Shown: one piece after another, positions 8,209 through 17,646 of the stretch
How the letters are laid out: each line of letters starts with the position of its first letter
Numbering within the stretch: the first letter of the stretch is position 1
NCBI RefSeq assembly: GCF_008017805.1
Contig: NZ_VRTT01000020.1
Span: 1 to 64,000, forward strand
From: Paenibacillus sp. N3.4
Lineage (GTDB): Bacteria > Bacillota > Bacilli > Paenibacillales > NBRC-103111
Length of the DNA: 64,000 nt
Direction: 5' to 3'
Notes under the pieces: generated by a model
The model's database searches: none
What the model was told of the DNA's origin: nothing
The model's input: only the letters and a program-made list of their open reading frames with translations
Program-made: the position numbers and the translations under genes

Positions 8209-9861
8209 TCAAAGCTGATATGCAGATTCGATCCGATGTACGCCTTTTGGGCGATAGCCTAATGAATGGCTGACCCCACAAACGTCAGCAAGCAAGAATA
8301 GGATACTCAGCCACATTTCTGTGCCTTGCAGTCCGGTTTCAGCTTGTTGTTTGATTTGAAAGCTAAAGCCGCGGTTATCCACCCATAAGGAAATTAATTT
8401 ATCGATGTGCGTCTTAGCCCATTCTACAATTTCTTCTTTACGATAATCCGTTTGCTTCATACACAGCCAGAGAGGATGAATAACGTCGAGTACATTGCAC
8501 GCATTCAATTGATCATCGCGAAAAAATTGGGGGTTTCTACTGTGAGCTAATACCGTATCAATGGTGATATCAGGGTAGGGCAGAGGCTGATCGAATTGTG
8601 CATAAGTGGCTCTCGTCAGTCGGTAAAACCCGTTAACCGGCTGCAGCCAGCCTTCTTCCTTTGTAGGCGAGCCCCATAATCCGGATGTCCGGACGATATG
8701 TGTTTGCAGCCAGCCGAATAAATCATCCGGTCGTTTCTCCGATCCGAAATGTTTCAGATTCAGATACAGACCGGTTGCGTAGCAATCGATCCAATCGCCG
8801 CATCCCCATGCGCCATTTTCCCACGGCAGAGCTTCCAATTGTTTATATAATTGTTCCGTCGTAAACTGCTCTACGGCATGTACGGGGTGAAGGAGACTTG
8901 CCCCTAGAACCTCTAAAGCATAGCCCACCGCCAGTAAATGGTAGCGGGAGAGGTGATCGGAAAGCAGATGTGGCTCATCCCGATCAGCATCCGGAGGAGA
9001 CCAAGGATCAGGGAGCAGTCCTGTCTGCGCATTCTGAAAGCTTTGTAATGTCGCAATAAGTTCCTCTTTGGTCATATGGGGAGGCAGTGAATCAAACATA
9101 GCTGCAATTTCTACAGCATCGCAATAGGCTCTCACAGTTCTTTTAAAGCCTAGTCTATCTTGAAAATAGCGTTCTTCGGAAGTCGAAACTGCATAATGCC
9201 GAAGCAGCGGCTCTAGCTGCTCTTTGACTTTGCTGCCGAATGCTTGCAGCTGCTGTTCCAGCTTTGGCTTTTCTTGAGGCGTGCGCAGGTCGTTCGTCAG
9301 CCTGCTGCGGATGACTTTCGCAGGATTTCCCCCCACAATGCTATATGAAGGAACATCCTTTGTAACGATCGCGCCGGCGGCAATAATCGAATGAGACCCG
9401 ATCTGGACACCGTCCAAAATTACCGCATTCGCCCCGATCCATACATCATCGCCGATCCGGATGCCTTTTGTAGTCAGCGGCTGCTTGAAAATGGGCTGCT
9501 CAGTCGATGCGTAGCCATGATTAAAGCCATAAATATTTGCATGTGTAGCTATCCTTACGCCGTCACCCATGGTTACCTTACCTGTGACAATTGCATACGC
9601 ATTAATGGAGCAATCTGCTCCCATTACAAGCGAGGTGTTGCGGATAATCGCTCCGGCGGCTATATAACTGCGGTCACCCATTTGGATGTCATCCGGGAAA
9701 AATAGCGCTCTCGGAGAGACGAAGCAATCCGTGCCAAAGCTGCAAGTATAAGCTTCTGACATACGCGCCTGAAACTGCAGTTGTTCCTTCTTCTGTTCGT
9801 CTGTTTTTGCCAACCAAGGCATATAATCGATCTCATGTTGATTAGATTGCTTTTGTTCCAT
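8209..9861 (-). CDS. Hexapeptide-repeat acetyltransferase fused to a C-terminal helical domain
   Basis: A 550-residue fusion. Residues ~45-190 form a left-handed parallel beta-helix of the Maa/NodL/CysE type: hexapeptide repeats ([20 protein letters not shown]), the acetyl-CoA loop YGFNHGY with a likely catalytic His, and the closing [11 protein letters not shown]. Residues ~200-550 are predicted mostly helical with repeated Trp/Gly turns ([18 protein letters not shown]), reminiscent of an alpha/alpha-toroid such as terpenoid cyclase or glycosidase folds, but I recognise no catalytic motif. Typical enzymes of the first family have ~190 residues, so the extension is a real addition. The start has GGAGG seven bases upstream. 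It is divergent from an AraC regulator, which may control it. Confidence 0.8.
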   Translation of the reverse strand: MEQKQSNQHEIDYMPWLAKTDEQKKEQLQFQARMSEAYTCSFGTDCFVSPRALFFPDDIQMGDRSYIAAGAIIRNTSLVMGADCSINAYAIVTGKVTMGDGVRIATHANIYGFNHGYASTEQPIFKQPLTTKGIRIGDDVWIGANAVILDGVQIGSHSIIAAGAIVTKDVPSYSIVGGNPAKVIRSRLTNDLRTPQEKPKLEQQLQAFGSKVKEQLEPLLRHYAVSTSEERYFQDRLGFKRTVRAYCDAVEIAAMFDSLPPHMTKEELIATLQSFQNAQTGLLPDPWSPPDADRDEPHLLSDHLSRYHLLAVGYALEVLGASLLHPVHAVEQFTTEQLYKQLEALPWENGAWGCGDWIDCYATGLYLNLKHFGSEKRPDDLFGWLQTHIVRTSGLWGSPTKEEGWLQPVNGFYRLTRATYAQFDQPLPYPDITIDTVLAHSRNPQFFRDDQLNACNVLDVIHPLWLCMKQTDYRKEEIVEWAKTHIDKLISLWVDNRGFSFQIKQQAETGLQGTEMWLSILFLLADVCGVSHSLGYRPKGVHRIESAYQL

Positions 9862-10011
9862 AGATGATCCTCCATCGTTTTGTCCAATTCACTTTCAGTG
9901 TAACACTGAATTTCCTGCTTAAACATGGAATTAAAGCAAAAGAAACTTGTCAAAAACGCTTTTATTTCTTATGCTGAAGATCGTTGATACCAGACGCATC
10001 GTGGAGGAAAC

Positions 10012-10851
10012 ATGGAAAATAAGTTTAATCATATGGCCATTCGTATTCATTGGATTAACGAGAAAATGACCTACCCTGGGTGGTCGGACATTCGGCAGAA
10101 TACGAAGCTGCACAGTTTTTATTGGATACGTGCAGGTAAAGGGACCTTTCGAACAACAGAGGAGATTTCAGTTGAAACGGGCATGCTCTTTTATTTAAAG
10201 CCTGGCTTGAACATGGAGATGGCCTCAGATCCCGAGGACCCGCTGTGCATTACGATGGTCTTGTTGTCACTTTGTAAGTTATCTATGGATGAGCAAGAGG
10301 CGTATGAGACGTCCAAGCTAACGGAGCTGAATCTGCCCTTTATGCTGCATGTGAAGGATCAGATGGCAGCTGCGTATGATCGCATATTTATGGAAATATC
10401 CGAAGGCTGGGTTCCTGGACAAGCGGAAAGCGAGCTTCTGACCCAATCACTGCTCTATAAGCTTTTGTATTTGACCCATATGCAAAAAGGAGCCGGATCC
10501 ACCAAAACTACAGCCATGGATATCTACATGAAAGTCAAGGACGAACTTGAGAAAAATTACAGAGAAGAGATCCGGTTGACTGAACTGGCGCGCAAATATC
10601 AAATATCCGCCTCTTATCTTCGTCATGTCTTTCAACATCACTTGGGACAGAGTCCCAAAAGCTATCTACAAACCGTTAGAAATGAACATGCCAAGAAGCA
10701 ACTGCTGTACACAGAACTCAACATGAAGGACATTGCTGAAAATTGCGGGTTTGCCGATGAGTTTCATTTTAGTAAAAGCTTTAAGAAAATGAATGGTATG
10801 GCCCCCAAGCAATTTAGAAACAAAACGGAATACCCAAATCCCCGTTCGTGA
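10012..10851 (+). CDS. AraC-family transcriptional regulator
   Basis: A 279-residue regulator. An N-terminal cupin-like sensor (residues ~1-140) is followed by two helix-turn-helix motifs (~175-275): ELARKYQISASYLRHVFQHHLGQSPKSY and DIAENCGFADEFHFSKSFKK are the classical AraC DNA-binding pair, quoted here in part. The ATG at 10012 has GGAGG seven bases upstream. It sits between a divergent acetyltransferase gene and a downstream polysaccharide lyase gene on the same strand; control of either is plausible. Confidence 0.92.
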   Translation: MENKFNHMAIRIHWINEKMTYPGWSDIRQNTKLHSFYWIRAGKGTFRTTEEISVETGMLFYLKPGLNMEMASDPEDPLCITMVLLSLCKLSMDEQEAYETSKLTELNLPFMLHVKDQMAAAYDRIFMEISEGWVPGQAESELLTQSLLYKLLYLTHMQKGAGSTKTTAMDIYMKVKDELEKNYREEIRLTELARKYQISASYLRHVFQHHLGQSPKSYLQTVRNEHAKKQLLYTELNMKDIAENCGFADEFHFSKSFKKMNGMAPKQFRNKTEYPNPRS

Positions 10852-10914
10852 AGGAAGCCTTCAAGCGATCTGGGATTTTTTGTATTCACATGCGCACTAA
10901 TGTAAAAATTCTAT

Positions 10915-10946
10915 TTCCTAAAAACATTACAAATATTCCTAAAAAT
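10915..10946 (+). promoter_or_regulatory. Two direct TTCCTAAAAA repeats upstream of the lyase gene
   Basis: TTCCTAAAAA occurs at 10915 and again at 10936, 21 bases apart (two helical turns), just ahead of a possible -10 box TATACT at about 10952. Tandem half-sites on one helix face are typical of AraC-type activators, and such a gene lies directly upstream. No binding is proven. Confidence 0.4.
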
Positions 10947-10985
10947 CACTCTATACTTTCAATGAACCAGGTGAGATAAAATAAA

Positions 10986-11000
10986 AGGAAAGCGTTTACA
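10986..11000 (+). promoter_or_regulatory. cre-like site (CcpA)
   Basis: AGGAAAGCGTTTACA matches the Gram-positive catabolite-responsive element WTGNAANCGNWNNCW at every defined position but the second. It lies upstream of the small ORF and the PL8 lyase gene, where glucose repression of a polysaccharide degradation gene would be expected. Confidence 0.5.
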
Positions 11001-11016
11001 AATAAGAGGTGATTCA

Positions 11017-11174
11017 GTGATTAAATAACTTGGACAGTACCGATAGGAGCAACTGGCATCATTATTAAGCATGTAGCGAATGATACAAAATGGATCATTA
11101 AAATTCTCGGTCATCCAATTACAGCGTCTAACATCTTGATTGAGGCGAAAAAACAAAAAAGGGAAGCCAAGTAG
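11017..11174 (+). pseudogene. Small ORF (about 52 residues), frame broken at codon 3-4
   Basis: GTG at 11017 follows AAGAGGTG and opens MIK before a TAA at 11026. The frame from 11025 then reads ITWTVPIGATGIIIKHVAND and continues without a stop to TAG at 11172-11174, directly before an ATG at 11175. One additional A in AAA at 11023-11025 would give a single 52-residue basic protein. I do not recognise the product. Its position immediately before the lyase start suggests a leader or accessory peptide of the same transcript. Confidence 0.4.
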
Positions 11175-11191
11175 ATGAACAAAGTTTGAGA

Positions 11192-14100
11192 ATGATTGTA
11201 AGTTTGCTGTTGGTATTTGCGATCGTGTTTTCATTTGCGCCACATATTTTTGCTCTGGAAAATAGTGCGAGCGATGAGTTTGACGTACTTAGGGAGAAGT
11301 GGTTTTATCAAATCACCGGTGGAAGAGACTTTGACGTAAATGATGTCGATATTAAAACGTATATAAGAGATAATGTAGACGCCAAAGCTGATGATACGTA
11401 TATCGGTTTTGTCAAAGCTGATATTCAGAATGGTATCGATAAGAGGGCTTATATTTGGCCTGATTTGCCGATGGTCGCTCAGATTGCCAATGATCGTACA
11501 GCTTCAAGCCAGATCACATTGACTTACGACCGTCTGAAAACCTTGGCACTAGCCTACAATACCAGAGGCAGCAAGTATTATCATCAAGAAGAACTTAAAA
11601 CAGATATCATAAAGGCACTTGACTGGATGTATTATGAAGGCCGCAGATATAATGAAAGTCCTTATATCGGTAAACTCAGTAAACCGCAAAATGCTACTAC
11701 ACCTTATGGCAACTGGTATGACTGGGAAATCGGAACGCCTCTCAGGTATTTGGATACGATCATACTCATGTATGATGAATTGACACCAAAGCAAATTTTA
11801 GACTTTATGAAACCACTAGATAGATTCTCACCTAACGTAGGCAATAATACAGGTGCGAATAGAGTTTGGAAGGCAGGCATCGTAGCAGAATCAGGAATTA
11901 TACAAAAAATGGCTTCAAAGTTGGTTCATGCAAAAGGTGCTATGGTTGAAGCTTTTACATTAGTAAAAAGCGGCGACGGGTTCTATAGTGACGGATCATT
12001 TATTCAGCATTCCTACTACCCCTACACTGGAGGCTATGGTAAAGCGCTGCTAGTTACTGTTGCGCCCCTGATGGCAGTTCTGCACGGTTCAACATGGGAA
12101 TTGAGCTACCCAGATCATTTAGAGCAAAAATTTTATGATATGGTTTTTGAAGCGTACGAACCGTTTATTTATAACGGTGTTATGATGGATATGGTGAGAA
12201 ACAGAGAAATTTCAAGAGCAGGCGGTCAGGATCATATCACTGGAAGACAAATTATCCGTGCGCTTATCACCATGTCGGGCGTACTCCCTGCGGGGCAAAA
12301 AGAACGTTCTCTAAGTATGCTTAAGTATTTTATTGAGCATGACACAGAAAAACAGATTTATAATGACCCAATAGGATGGTTCCTGGAGTATTATGTGGCG
12401 TTGCCGCATATTTTGGAAGCAAAAAAAATATTGGCTGACAACTCTATTTCATCTAGAGGCGAGCTTATCAAGCAAAAAAGATTTCCTTCCATGGATAGAG
12501 TGGTACATCTTCGTCCGGGCTTTGCGTTTGGACTTGCCATGTATTCTGATCGAGTAAGAACGTATGAGGTTGTAAACGAAGAAGGATTTAATATGTGGCA
12601 TACTGCAGACGGTATGACATATCTTTATAACGCTGATGTAAAACGATACAGCGATGATTTTTGGGGGACAGTTGACCATTCAAGATTAGCAGGTACAACC
12701 ATTGGACAAATAGCCAATCCGGCGAATAATTACAGGTCCGGAACAGCCAATCCCAATACATGGGTTGGAGGAACGGATATTTCAGGTCTTTACGGCGTAT
12801 CGGGCATGCAGCTGAAGAACGAAGCGGATAGTAAAAAATCATGGTTTATGTTTGATGATGAAATTGTCGCTTTAGGCTCGGGAATTACATCAACAGCAGG
12901 GGTTCCAATTGAAACGATTGTTGAGAATGTTAAAATTAAAGATGATGCATCCAATCCTATAGTAATTAATGGAGTGAATATTCCTACGGACTTGGGTGCA
13001 ACTAAAGTGAATGAGAATGTTAAATGGATGCACATTGCGGGAAATGTTGCCGGTTCAGATGTTGGATACTATTTCCCTACACCGACTTCACTTACAGGTA
13101 AGAAAGAAACCAGAACACAATCATGGCTGTTAATGAATACTTATGAAAAATTTAAAGATCCGAATCCAAGAACCAAGAGCTTTGCAACGTTCTGGTTTGA
13201 TCATGGTAATAATCCTGTAAACGCTGCTTATGATTATGTATTGCTCCCAGGAAAAAGTGTTGAGGAAACAAAGGCTTATAGTCAACATCCTGATATTTCT
13301 ATCGTTGAAAACAGCCAGAATGCCCATGCTGTGAAAAAAAGCAAGCTTGGCCTATTTGCCGCAAATTTTTGGAATGACATTGAGTATCAGGTAGGGAATG
13401 TAAAAGTGGATAAAAAAGCTTCTGTAATGGTAAAAGAAAGCGGCGGCAAGGTAGATATTTCGGTTTCTGATCCCACACAGAAGAACACAGGAAGCATTAT
13501 TGTTGAAGTGGATGCCGCAACTGGGGATGTTATATCCAAGGATGATGAAATCACTGTCCTGCAAAGCGCCCCAACCCTAAAAATTCAGGTGGATGTTAAA
13601 GGCAAAGCAGGACAAACGCTGCATATTCAGCTCAGAAAAGCAGCATCGACGGATAAAATGAGTGCTTCGCTCCATGGAGATACTAACGTCATTGCCGGTA
13701 ATTCGTTTTCACTGACCTACGGTTTGGAACATGTGAATGACAGCCTCTATGCGCAAGATCTGACCTTCACTTTTGATCCTGACAAGGTGAAGTTCGTATC
13801 TGCGAAATCTGCGAAGCAGGGATTCGAGATCGTGGGTACAAAGGAATCGCAAGGCCAAGTCCGGATTCTTGGAGCAAGCTTCGGAGAAGGCAAAGAAGTG
13901 AAAGCTGACGGGGATTTGGTGAAGCTGAATTTTGTAGCCAAACCGCTCCATGCCCAGACGGAGGCAGCAATCAGCTTATCCAATGCGGTTGTCTCTAATG
14001 GCAAGGGAGAAGAAACACTGCTGGACGGAGTTTCCCACAACGTATCGATCACTTATACAGTAAGCGTTGACAAAACAACATTGAACGCATTAATTGTCAA

Positions 14101-14488
14101 TGCGCAAAGTACACACGACGGAGCGGTAGAAGGCAGTCATGTCGGCCAATATCCGGTAGGATCAAAAACATTGCTTCAGGCGGCGATTCAAAGAGCCAAA
14201 GCAGTAGCTGACAATACTGCGGCGACGCAGCAACAAGTAGATCAAGCAACAGCTGACTTGGAAAGTGCTCTGCAAACATTCAAATCTTCGATCATTACCA
14301 GCATTCCTGGAGATGTGAATAAAGATGGTAAAGTCACCATCGGAGATTTGGCGATCGTAGCGAAGTATTATGGCAAATCGAAACACGATTCGGATTGGGA
14401 TCTCTGCAAGTTTGCAGATGTCAATAACGATGGTGTAATTGATATTGAAGACCTCGTATTTATAGCAAGATTGATTATTGTTGACTAA
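11192..14488 (+). CDS. Secreted polysaccharide lyase family 8 with cohesin and dockerin modules
   Basis: About 1,098 residues. A signal peptide (VSLLLVFAIVF) precedes a PL8 catalytic unit: the helical barrel has GNWYDWEIGTP, an Asn in NNTGANRVW (~217), His/Tyr in QHSYYPYTGGYG (~272-280) and RNREISR (~336), matching the Asn-His-Tyr-Arg chemistry of hyaluronate, chondroitin and xanthan lyases; beta-sandwich domains follow. Residues ~823-953 resemble a cohesin-like module, then a short FIVAR-like helix pair, and residues ~1038-1098 are two calcium loops (DVNKDGKVTIGDL, DVNNDGVIDIEDL) of a type I dockerin. The start is uncertain: TTG 11186 and ATG 11192 have weak RBSs, whereas ATG 11175 would fit if one T were added at 11185-11187. 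The substrate is not determined. Confidence 0.88.
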   Translation: MIVSLLLVFAIVFSFAPHIFALENSASDEFDVLREKWFYQITGGRDFDVNDVDIKTYIRDNVDAKADDTYIGFVKADIQNGIDKRAYIWPDLPMVAQIANDRTASSQITLTYDRLKTLALAYNTRGSKYYHQEELKTDIIKALDWMYYEGRRYNESPYIGKLSKPQNATTPYGNWYDWEIGTPLRYLDTIILMYDELTPKQILDFMKPLDRFSPNVGNNTGANRVWKAGIVAESGIIQKMASKLVHAKGAMVEAFTLVKSGDGFYSDGSFIQHSYYPYTGGYGKALLVTVAPLMAVLHGSTWELSYPDHLEQKFYDMVFEAYEPFIYNGVMMDMVRNREISRAGGQDHITGRQIIRALITMSGVLPAGQKERSLSMLKYFIEHDTEKQIYNDPIGWFLEYYVALPHILEAKKILADNSISSRGELIKQKRFPSMDRVVHLRPGFAFGLAMYSDRVRTYEVVNEEGFNMWHTADGMTYLYNADVKRYSDDFWGTVDHSRLAGTTIGQIANPANNYRSGTANPNTWVGGTDISGLYGVSGMQLKNEADSKKSWFMFDDEIVALGSGITSTAGVPIETIVENVKIKDDASNPIVINGVNIPTDLGATKVNENVKWMHIAGNVAGSDVGYYFPTPTSLTGKKETRTQSWLLMNTYEKFKDPNPRTKSFATFWFDHGNNPVNAAYDYVLLPGKSVEETKAYSQHPDISIVENSQNAHAVKKSKLGLFAANFWNDIEYQVGNVKVDKKASVMVKESGGKVDISVSDPTQKNTGSIIVEVDAATGDVISKDDEITVLQSAPTLKIQVDVKGKAGQTLHIQLRKAASTDKMSASLHGDTNVIAGNSFSLTYGLEHVNDSLYAQDLTFTFDPDKVKFVSAKSAKQGFEIVGTKESQGQVRILGASFGEGKEVKADGDLVKLNFVAKPLHAQTEAAISLSNAVVSNGKGEETLLDGVSHNVSITYTVSVDKTTLNALIVNAQSTHDGAVEGSHVGQYPVGSKTLLQAAIQRAKAVADNTAATQQQVDQATADLESALQTFKSSIITSIPGDVNKDGKVTIGDLAIVAKYYGKSKHDSDWDLCKFADVNNDGVIDIEDLVFIARLIIVD

Positions 14489-14512
14489 TCTGAGGCAAAG
14501 CCGAGGGTACTG

Positions 14513-14559
14513 AAAAAAGACGACCCAAATTCATTTCTTGAATTTGGAGTCGTCTTTTT
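14513..14559 (+). terminator. Strong rho-independent terminator after the lyase gene
   Basis: A ~19-bp stem with one mismatch (14515-14533 with 14539-14558) closes a TTTCT loop and ends in T5. Confidence 0.9.
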
Positions 14560-14647
14560 ATGATCCAGTTGACATTAAAGCGAGTTGCGTTATAGTTACG
14601 AATTAGAGGGATGTATAATTACGAAACAACGAAGGGTGGTAGTTAGT

Positions 14648-15535
14648 TTGTCAGTATCGTTAAATCCGGAGCAGACGAAAATAGGTTTCATCGGAACAGG
14701 GGTTATGGGCAAAAGTATGGCAGGCCATCTTCTCAAAGCAGGTTATGAGGTACATGTATATACGCGAACGAAGTTGAAGGCGCAGGAGCTTCTGGAGCAA
14801 GGTGCGCACTGGCAGGATTCGCCAAGCTCATTAGCTAAGCTGTGCGACGTGCTGTTTACAATGGTTGGCTTTCCAAGTGACGTAGAAGCCATTTATCTGG
14901 GAGATGAAGGCATTCTCCGCCATGCAAAACCAGGCAGCTATGTGATAGATATGACGACTTCAAGTCCTGCGCTTGCCAAAAGGATATATGAAGAAGCGTT
15001 GGCTCGTCAGCTATACTCCCTAGACGCACCGGTCTCTGGCGGCGATGTGGGGGCGAAAGAAGCTAAGCTGTCTATTATGGTTGGCGGCAGCCGCGATGTG
15101 TATCATACCCTTTTACCGCTATTCGAGCTAATAGGATCCAATATTGTGTACCAAGGTGAAGCGGGTGCTGGTCAGCATACGAAGATGTGTAATCAAATCG
15201 CTATTGCCAGTAATATGATGGGGGTTGTTGAGGCCCTTGTGTACGCCCAAAAATCCGGACTAGATCCTATAACGGTGCTCAAAAGCATCGAAACGGGCGC
15301 AGCCGGAAGCTGGTCACTGAGCAATTTAGCGCCGCGTATCATCGCTGGCAATTTTGCTCCAGGCTTTTATGTGAAGCATTTTATTAAAGACATGGGCATC
15401 GCCCTGCAGTCGGCGGAAGAGATGAGTCTTGAGCTCCCAGGCCTTTCTTTGGCCAAAACGCTTTATGATCGTTTAGCTGCATCTGGTGAAGAAAATAGCG
15501 GAACGCAGGCTTTATTCAAGCTCATTGATCAATAA
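14648..15535 (+). CDS. NAD(P)-dependent beta-hydroxyacid dehydrogenase (tartronate semialdehyde reductase family)
   Basis: A 295-residue dehydrogenase of the 3-hydroxyisobutyrate / 2-hydroxy-3-oxopropionate reductase family. The Rossmann motif GFIGTGVMGKSMAGHL lies at ~14-29, the substrate signature DAPVSGGDVGAKEA near 120, and the catalytic Lys in GAGQHTKMCNQ near 175. It reduces or oxidises a beta-hydroxyacid; the substrate cannot be assigned. I chose TTG 14648 (RBS-like AAGGGTGG about nine bases upstream); the frame is open to 14585 but the extra residues are not conserved in the family. Monocistronic, with terminators on both sides. Confidence 0.88.
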   Translation: MSVSLNPEQTKIGFIGTGVMGKSMAGHLLKAGYEVHVYTRTKLKAQELLEQGAHWQDSPSSLAKLCDVLFTMVGFPSDVEAIYLGDEGILRHAKPGSYVIDMTTSSPALAKRIYEEALARQLYSLDAPVSGGDVGAKEAKLSIMVGGSRDVYHTLLPLFELIGSNIVYQGEAGAGQHTKMCNQIAIASNMMGVVEALVYAQKSGLDPITVLKSIETGAAGSWSLSNLAPRIIAGNFAPGFYVKHFIKDMGIALQSAEEMSLELPGLSLAKTLYDRLAASGEENSGTQALFKLIDQ

Positions 15536-15585
15536 GCGTTGAATCTCAAGAGTGAATGTTTGGTTTAAATTGTATAATAATTCCA

Positions 15586-15622
15586 GAAAAACCATCGGAA
15601 TCTATAATTTCGATGGTTTTTT
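15586..15622 (+). terminator. Rho-independent terminator
   Basis: AAAACCATCG (15588-15597) pairs with CGATGGTTTT (15611-15620) and T6 follows; it ends the dehydrogenase transcript. Confidence 0.85.
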
Positions 15623-15722
15623 CCTGTTTTTCTATTTTTTTGAAAAAAATGCATGGTACAAAAGAATGAATTTTGAAATGGTTAATCGTGTCCTATTCAC
15701 TCAATTCCGATGACCAAGCTTA

Positions 15723-15749
15723 GGTCTATGTGTTCAAAATGCATAGACC
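15723..15749. promoter_or_regulatory. 8-bp inverted repeat upstream of the sensor kinase
   Basis: GGTCTATG and CATAGACC are perfect inverted arms 11 bases apart, about 200 bases before the kinase start. It could be an operator or a transcript hairpin; nothing decides between them. Confidence 0.3.
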
Positions 15750-15947
15750 AAATTTCCTGAAATTCGGTGATTTATCCATTTAGAGACTAAAAAATAGATT
15801 TTTCACGAAGGGTATAGGCATGTATCGCAGTTTCAATTGTAAATATTTAACTGTTTTATTTACTATGAAGTTGGGTACAGTTGAGAAGAAAATGAATGGA
15901 AGGCACATTTTGGATGTGACCAAATCGGTTAAGGGATGGGTATATGA

Positions 15948-17609
15948 ATGAGAAGAGCGTTCTCGGGTGAGGATAAGGTCTTTTACGTGTACCGGTATAT
16001 TTCACTGGCCGTAACGTCTTTAGTCTATTTAATGGAGGACAGGGCTCCTCCCTTTATGTTGAAACTATGTATTGTGCTTGCCCTCTTTATTTTTGCCAAA
16101 TGGGTTACGGACATGTATGCCCAAAACGGTAAAAGTTCTCGCACCACGAAAATCACAGTAAGCCTGGAAATGGCAGGCATGATGGTTCTGCATCTCTTAA
16201 GCGGCGGTATGGAAAGTCCATTCCTCTGGTGTGTTTTTAATCCGGCTTGGATGGCTGCAAGTTATCTCTCCTCTGTCTATTGCTGGATGCTCATGCTCAG
16301 TTATTTCTTGTTCGTTACCGCTTTCTCCTACTTTTTCGTCAATCCGGGTCATGATTCCTTAGGCAGCATTTTGTTGAACGATAATCATTTTAATCTGGTT
16401 CTATTGTTCATGACGCTGTCCATCCAACTGCTGGTAGGTGTGAAAAGCAGGCTGGAGGTGGCGAATGCCCGTACGACGGAAACGATGGAGCATATGAAAT
16501 CACTCTATCAAATTGTTGAAGCGGCGACACATAGTGAATCGGAGAATTTGAAAATTATTTTCGCTGAATTTGCGCTAAAGCTGACGAAGCTGAAAATGTC
16601 TTTCTTTTGGGATGTGAATGGGAGTGAGCGAGAGGATCGCCTCCTGACGCAAGGCGTAACGCCGTTCGATTTGGAAGTGCCGTTATGTGAGGCCATAGAA
16701 AAACATATCGCAGAGCTGAGACAGCTGGATAGCTGTATGGTGATGAATATTCCTGAGCATGGTGAATTTCTTGTCATACCGATCAAATCGTCAACGCGGT
16801 TCTGGGGTGTAATGGGTGTCAAGATTGAGCGAATAAGTTATGAAGAGGGGAGACATTGGTTCGTTAAGCAGTTGTATTTCCTGTCAGAACTATGTGCTGT
16901 TATCTTGGAGCGGCATCAACTTGAGCGAATTGAGAACCAGTTATTAATTATTGAAGAACAGAACAGGATTGCCGACGAAATGCACGACAGTGTCTCGCAG
17001 TACATTTTTGGAATCGTGTATGCGGTGCATTCCTTGAACCGCAAGTGGAGGGATATTTCCCCCGAACAGATCATGGAGCAATTAGAATTAATTCAAGAAT
17101 CTTCTGTTGCAGCGTCCCAAGAGCTTCGTTCAACCATCTATAGCCTAAGTTCAAGAAAAAATGGCGGCGATTTTTGGATTACTACGGTCAAATCGCATCT
17201 GGATAGCTTATCGAAGTTACATGCCGTGAAAGTATGCTTAAATGTGACAGGCGATGATCATGGCTTGCCGGTGAATTATCAGAAGGCGCTGTTTCGGATT
17301 ATTTCTGAAGCAACGGGCAATGCCATTCGTCACGGAAGCAGCAGTCATATTGGCGTTGAGTTAAGTATGAAGTTGGATGCAGTTAAACTGTCTGTATTGG
17401 ATAATGGGCGTGGATTTTGTGTCAAGGATCGTTTATCCGATCCGTCAGGCACCGGACTAGGGGTTACGAACATGAGAATGCTTGTGCATGCTTTAGGGGG
17501 AACCATTCAAATCCACAGCAACGAAGGAGCAGGCACACAGATTCAGGTAAGTTTACCGATTCAACATCAGGATAGAAAATTACGGAATGAGCTTCACACA
17601 ACGAGTTAA
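15948..17609 (+). CDS. Membrane sensor histidine kinase, NarL/DegS type (HisKA_3)
   Basis: A 553-residue kinase. Residues 1-170 hold about five or six membrane segments; residues ~180-330 look like a GAF-type sensor; the dimerisation domain carries EMHDSVSQY with the phospho-acceptor His near 346; the ATPase has an N box (ISEATGNAIRHG, ~456) and G boxes DNGRGF and GTGLGVTNMR. The N box has Gly where many members have Asn-Asn spacing, but Asn462 is present. It overlaps the response regulator region at the 3' end and forms a two-component pair. The signal is unknown; the adjacent EPS cluster is a plausible target. Confidence 0.9.
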   Translation: MRRAFSGEDKVFYVYRYISLAVTSLVYLMEDRAPPFMLKLCIVLALFIFAKWVTDMYAQNGKSSRTTKITVSLEMAGMMVLHLLSGGMESPFLWCVFNPAWMAASYLSSVYCWMLMLSYFLFVTAFSYFFVNPGHDSLGSILLNDNHFNLVLLFMTLSIQLLVGVKSRLEVANARTTETMEHMKSLYQIVEAATHSESENLKIIFAEFALKLTKLKMSFFWDVNGSEREDRLLTQGVTPFDLEVPLCEAIEKHIAELRQLDSCMVMNIPEHGEFLVIPIKSSTRFWGVMGVKIERISYEEGRHWFVKQLYFLSELCAVILERHQLERIENQLLIIEEQNRIADEMHDSVSQYIFGIVYAVHSLNRKWRDISPEQIMEQLELIQESSVAASQELRSTIYSLSSRKNGGDFWITTVKSHLDSLSKLHAVKVCLNVTGDDHGLPVNYQKALFRIISEATGNAIRHGSSSHIGVELSMKLDAVKLSVLDNGRGFCVKDRLSDPSGTGLGVTNMRMLVHALGGTIQIHSNEGAGTQIQVSLPIQHQDRKLRNELHTTS

Positions 17610-17646
17610 CAAGGCAAGATCCATTTTAACGAAAGCAGGTGCTACT

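Larger units (their letters stand above)
15536..15947. other. 412-base intergenic region with terminator and inverted repeat
   Basis: Contains the terminator at 15586-15622, an 8-bp inverted repeat at 15723-15749 and AT-rich sequence. I see no convincing ORF. The start of the sensor kinase gene has only a modest RBS (AAGGGA). Confidence 0.6.

Noticed and set aside
13747..14052. 101-residue minus-strand frame within the lyase gene
   Set aside because: Shadow of the cohesin-dockerin coding region; no RBS.
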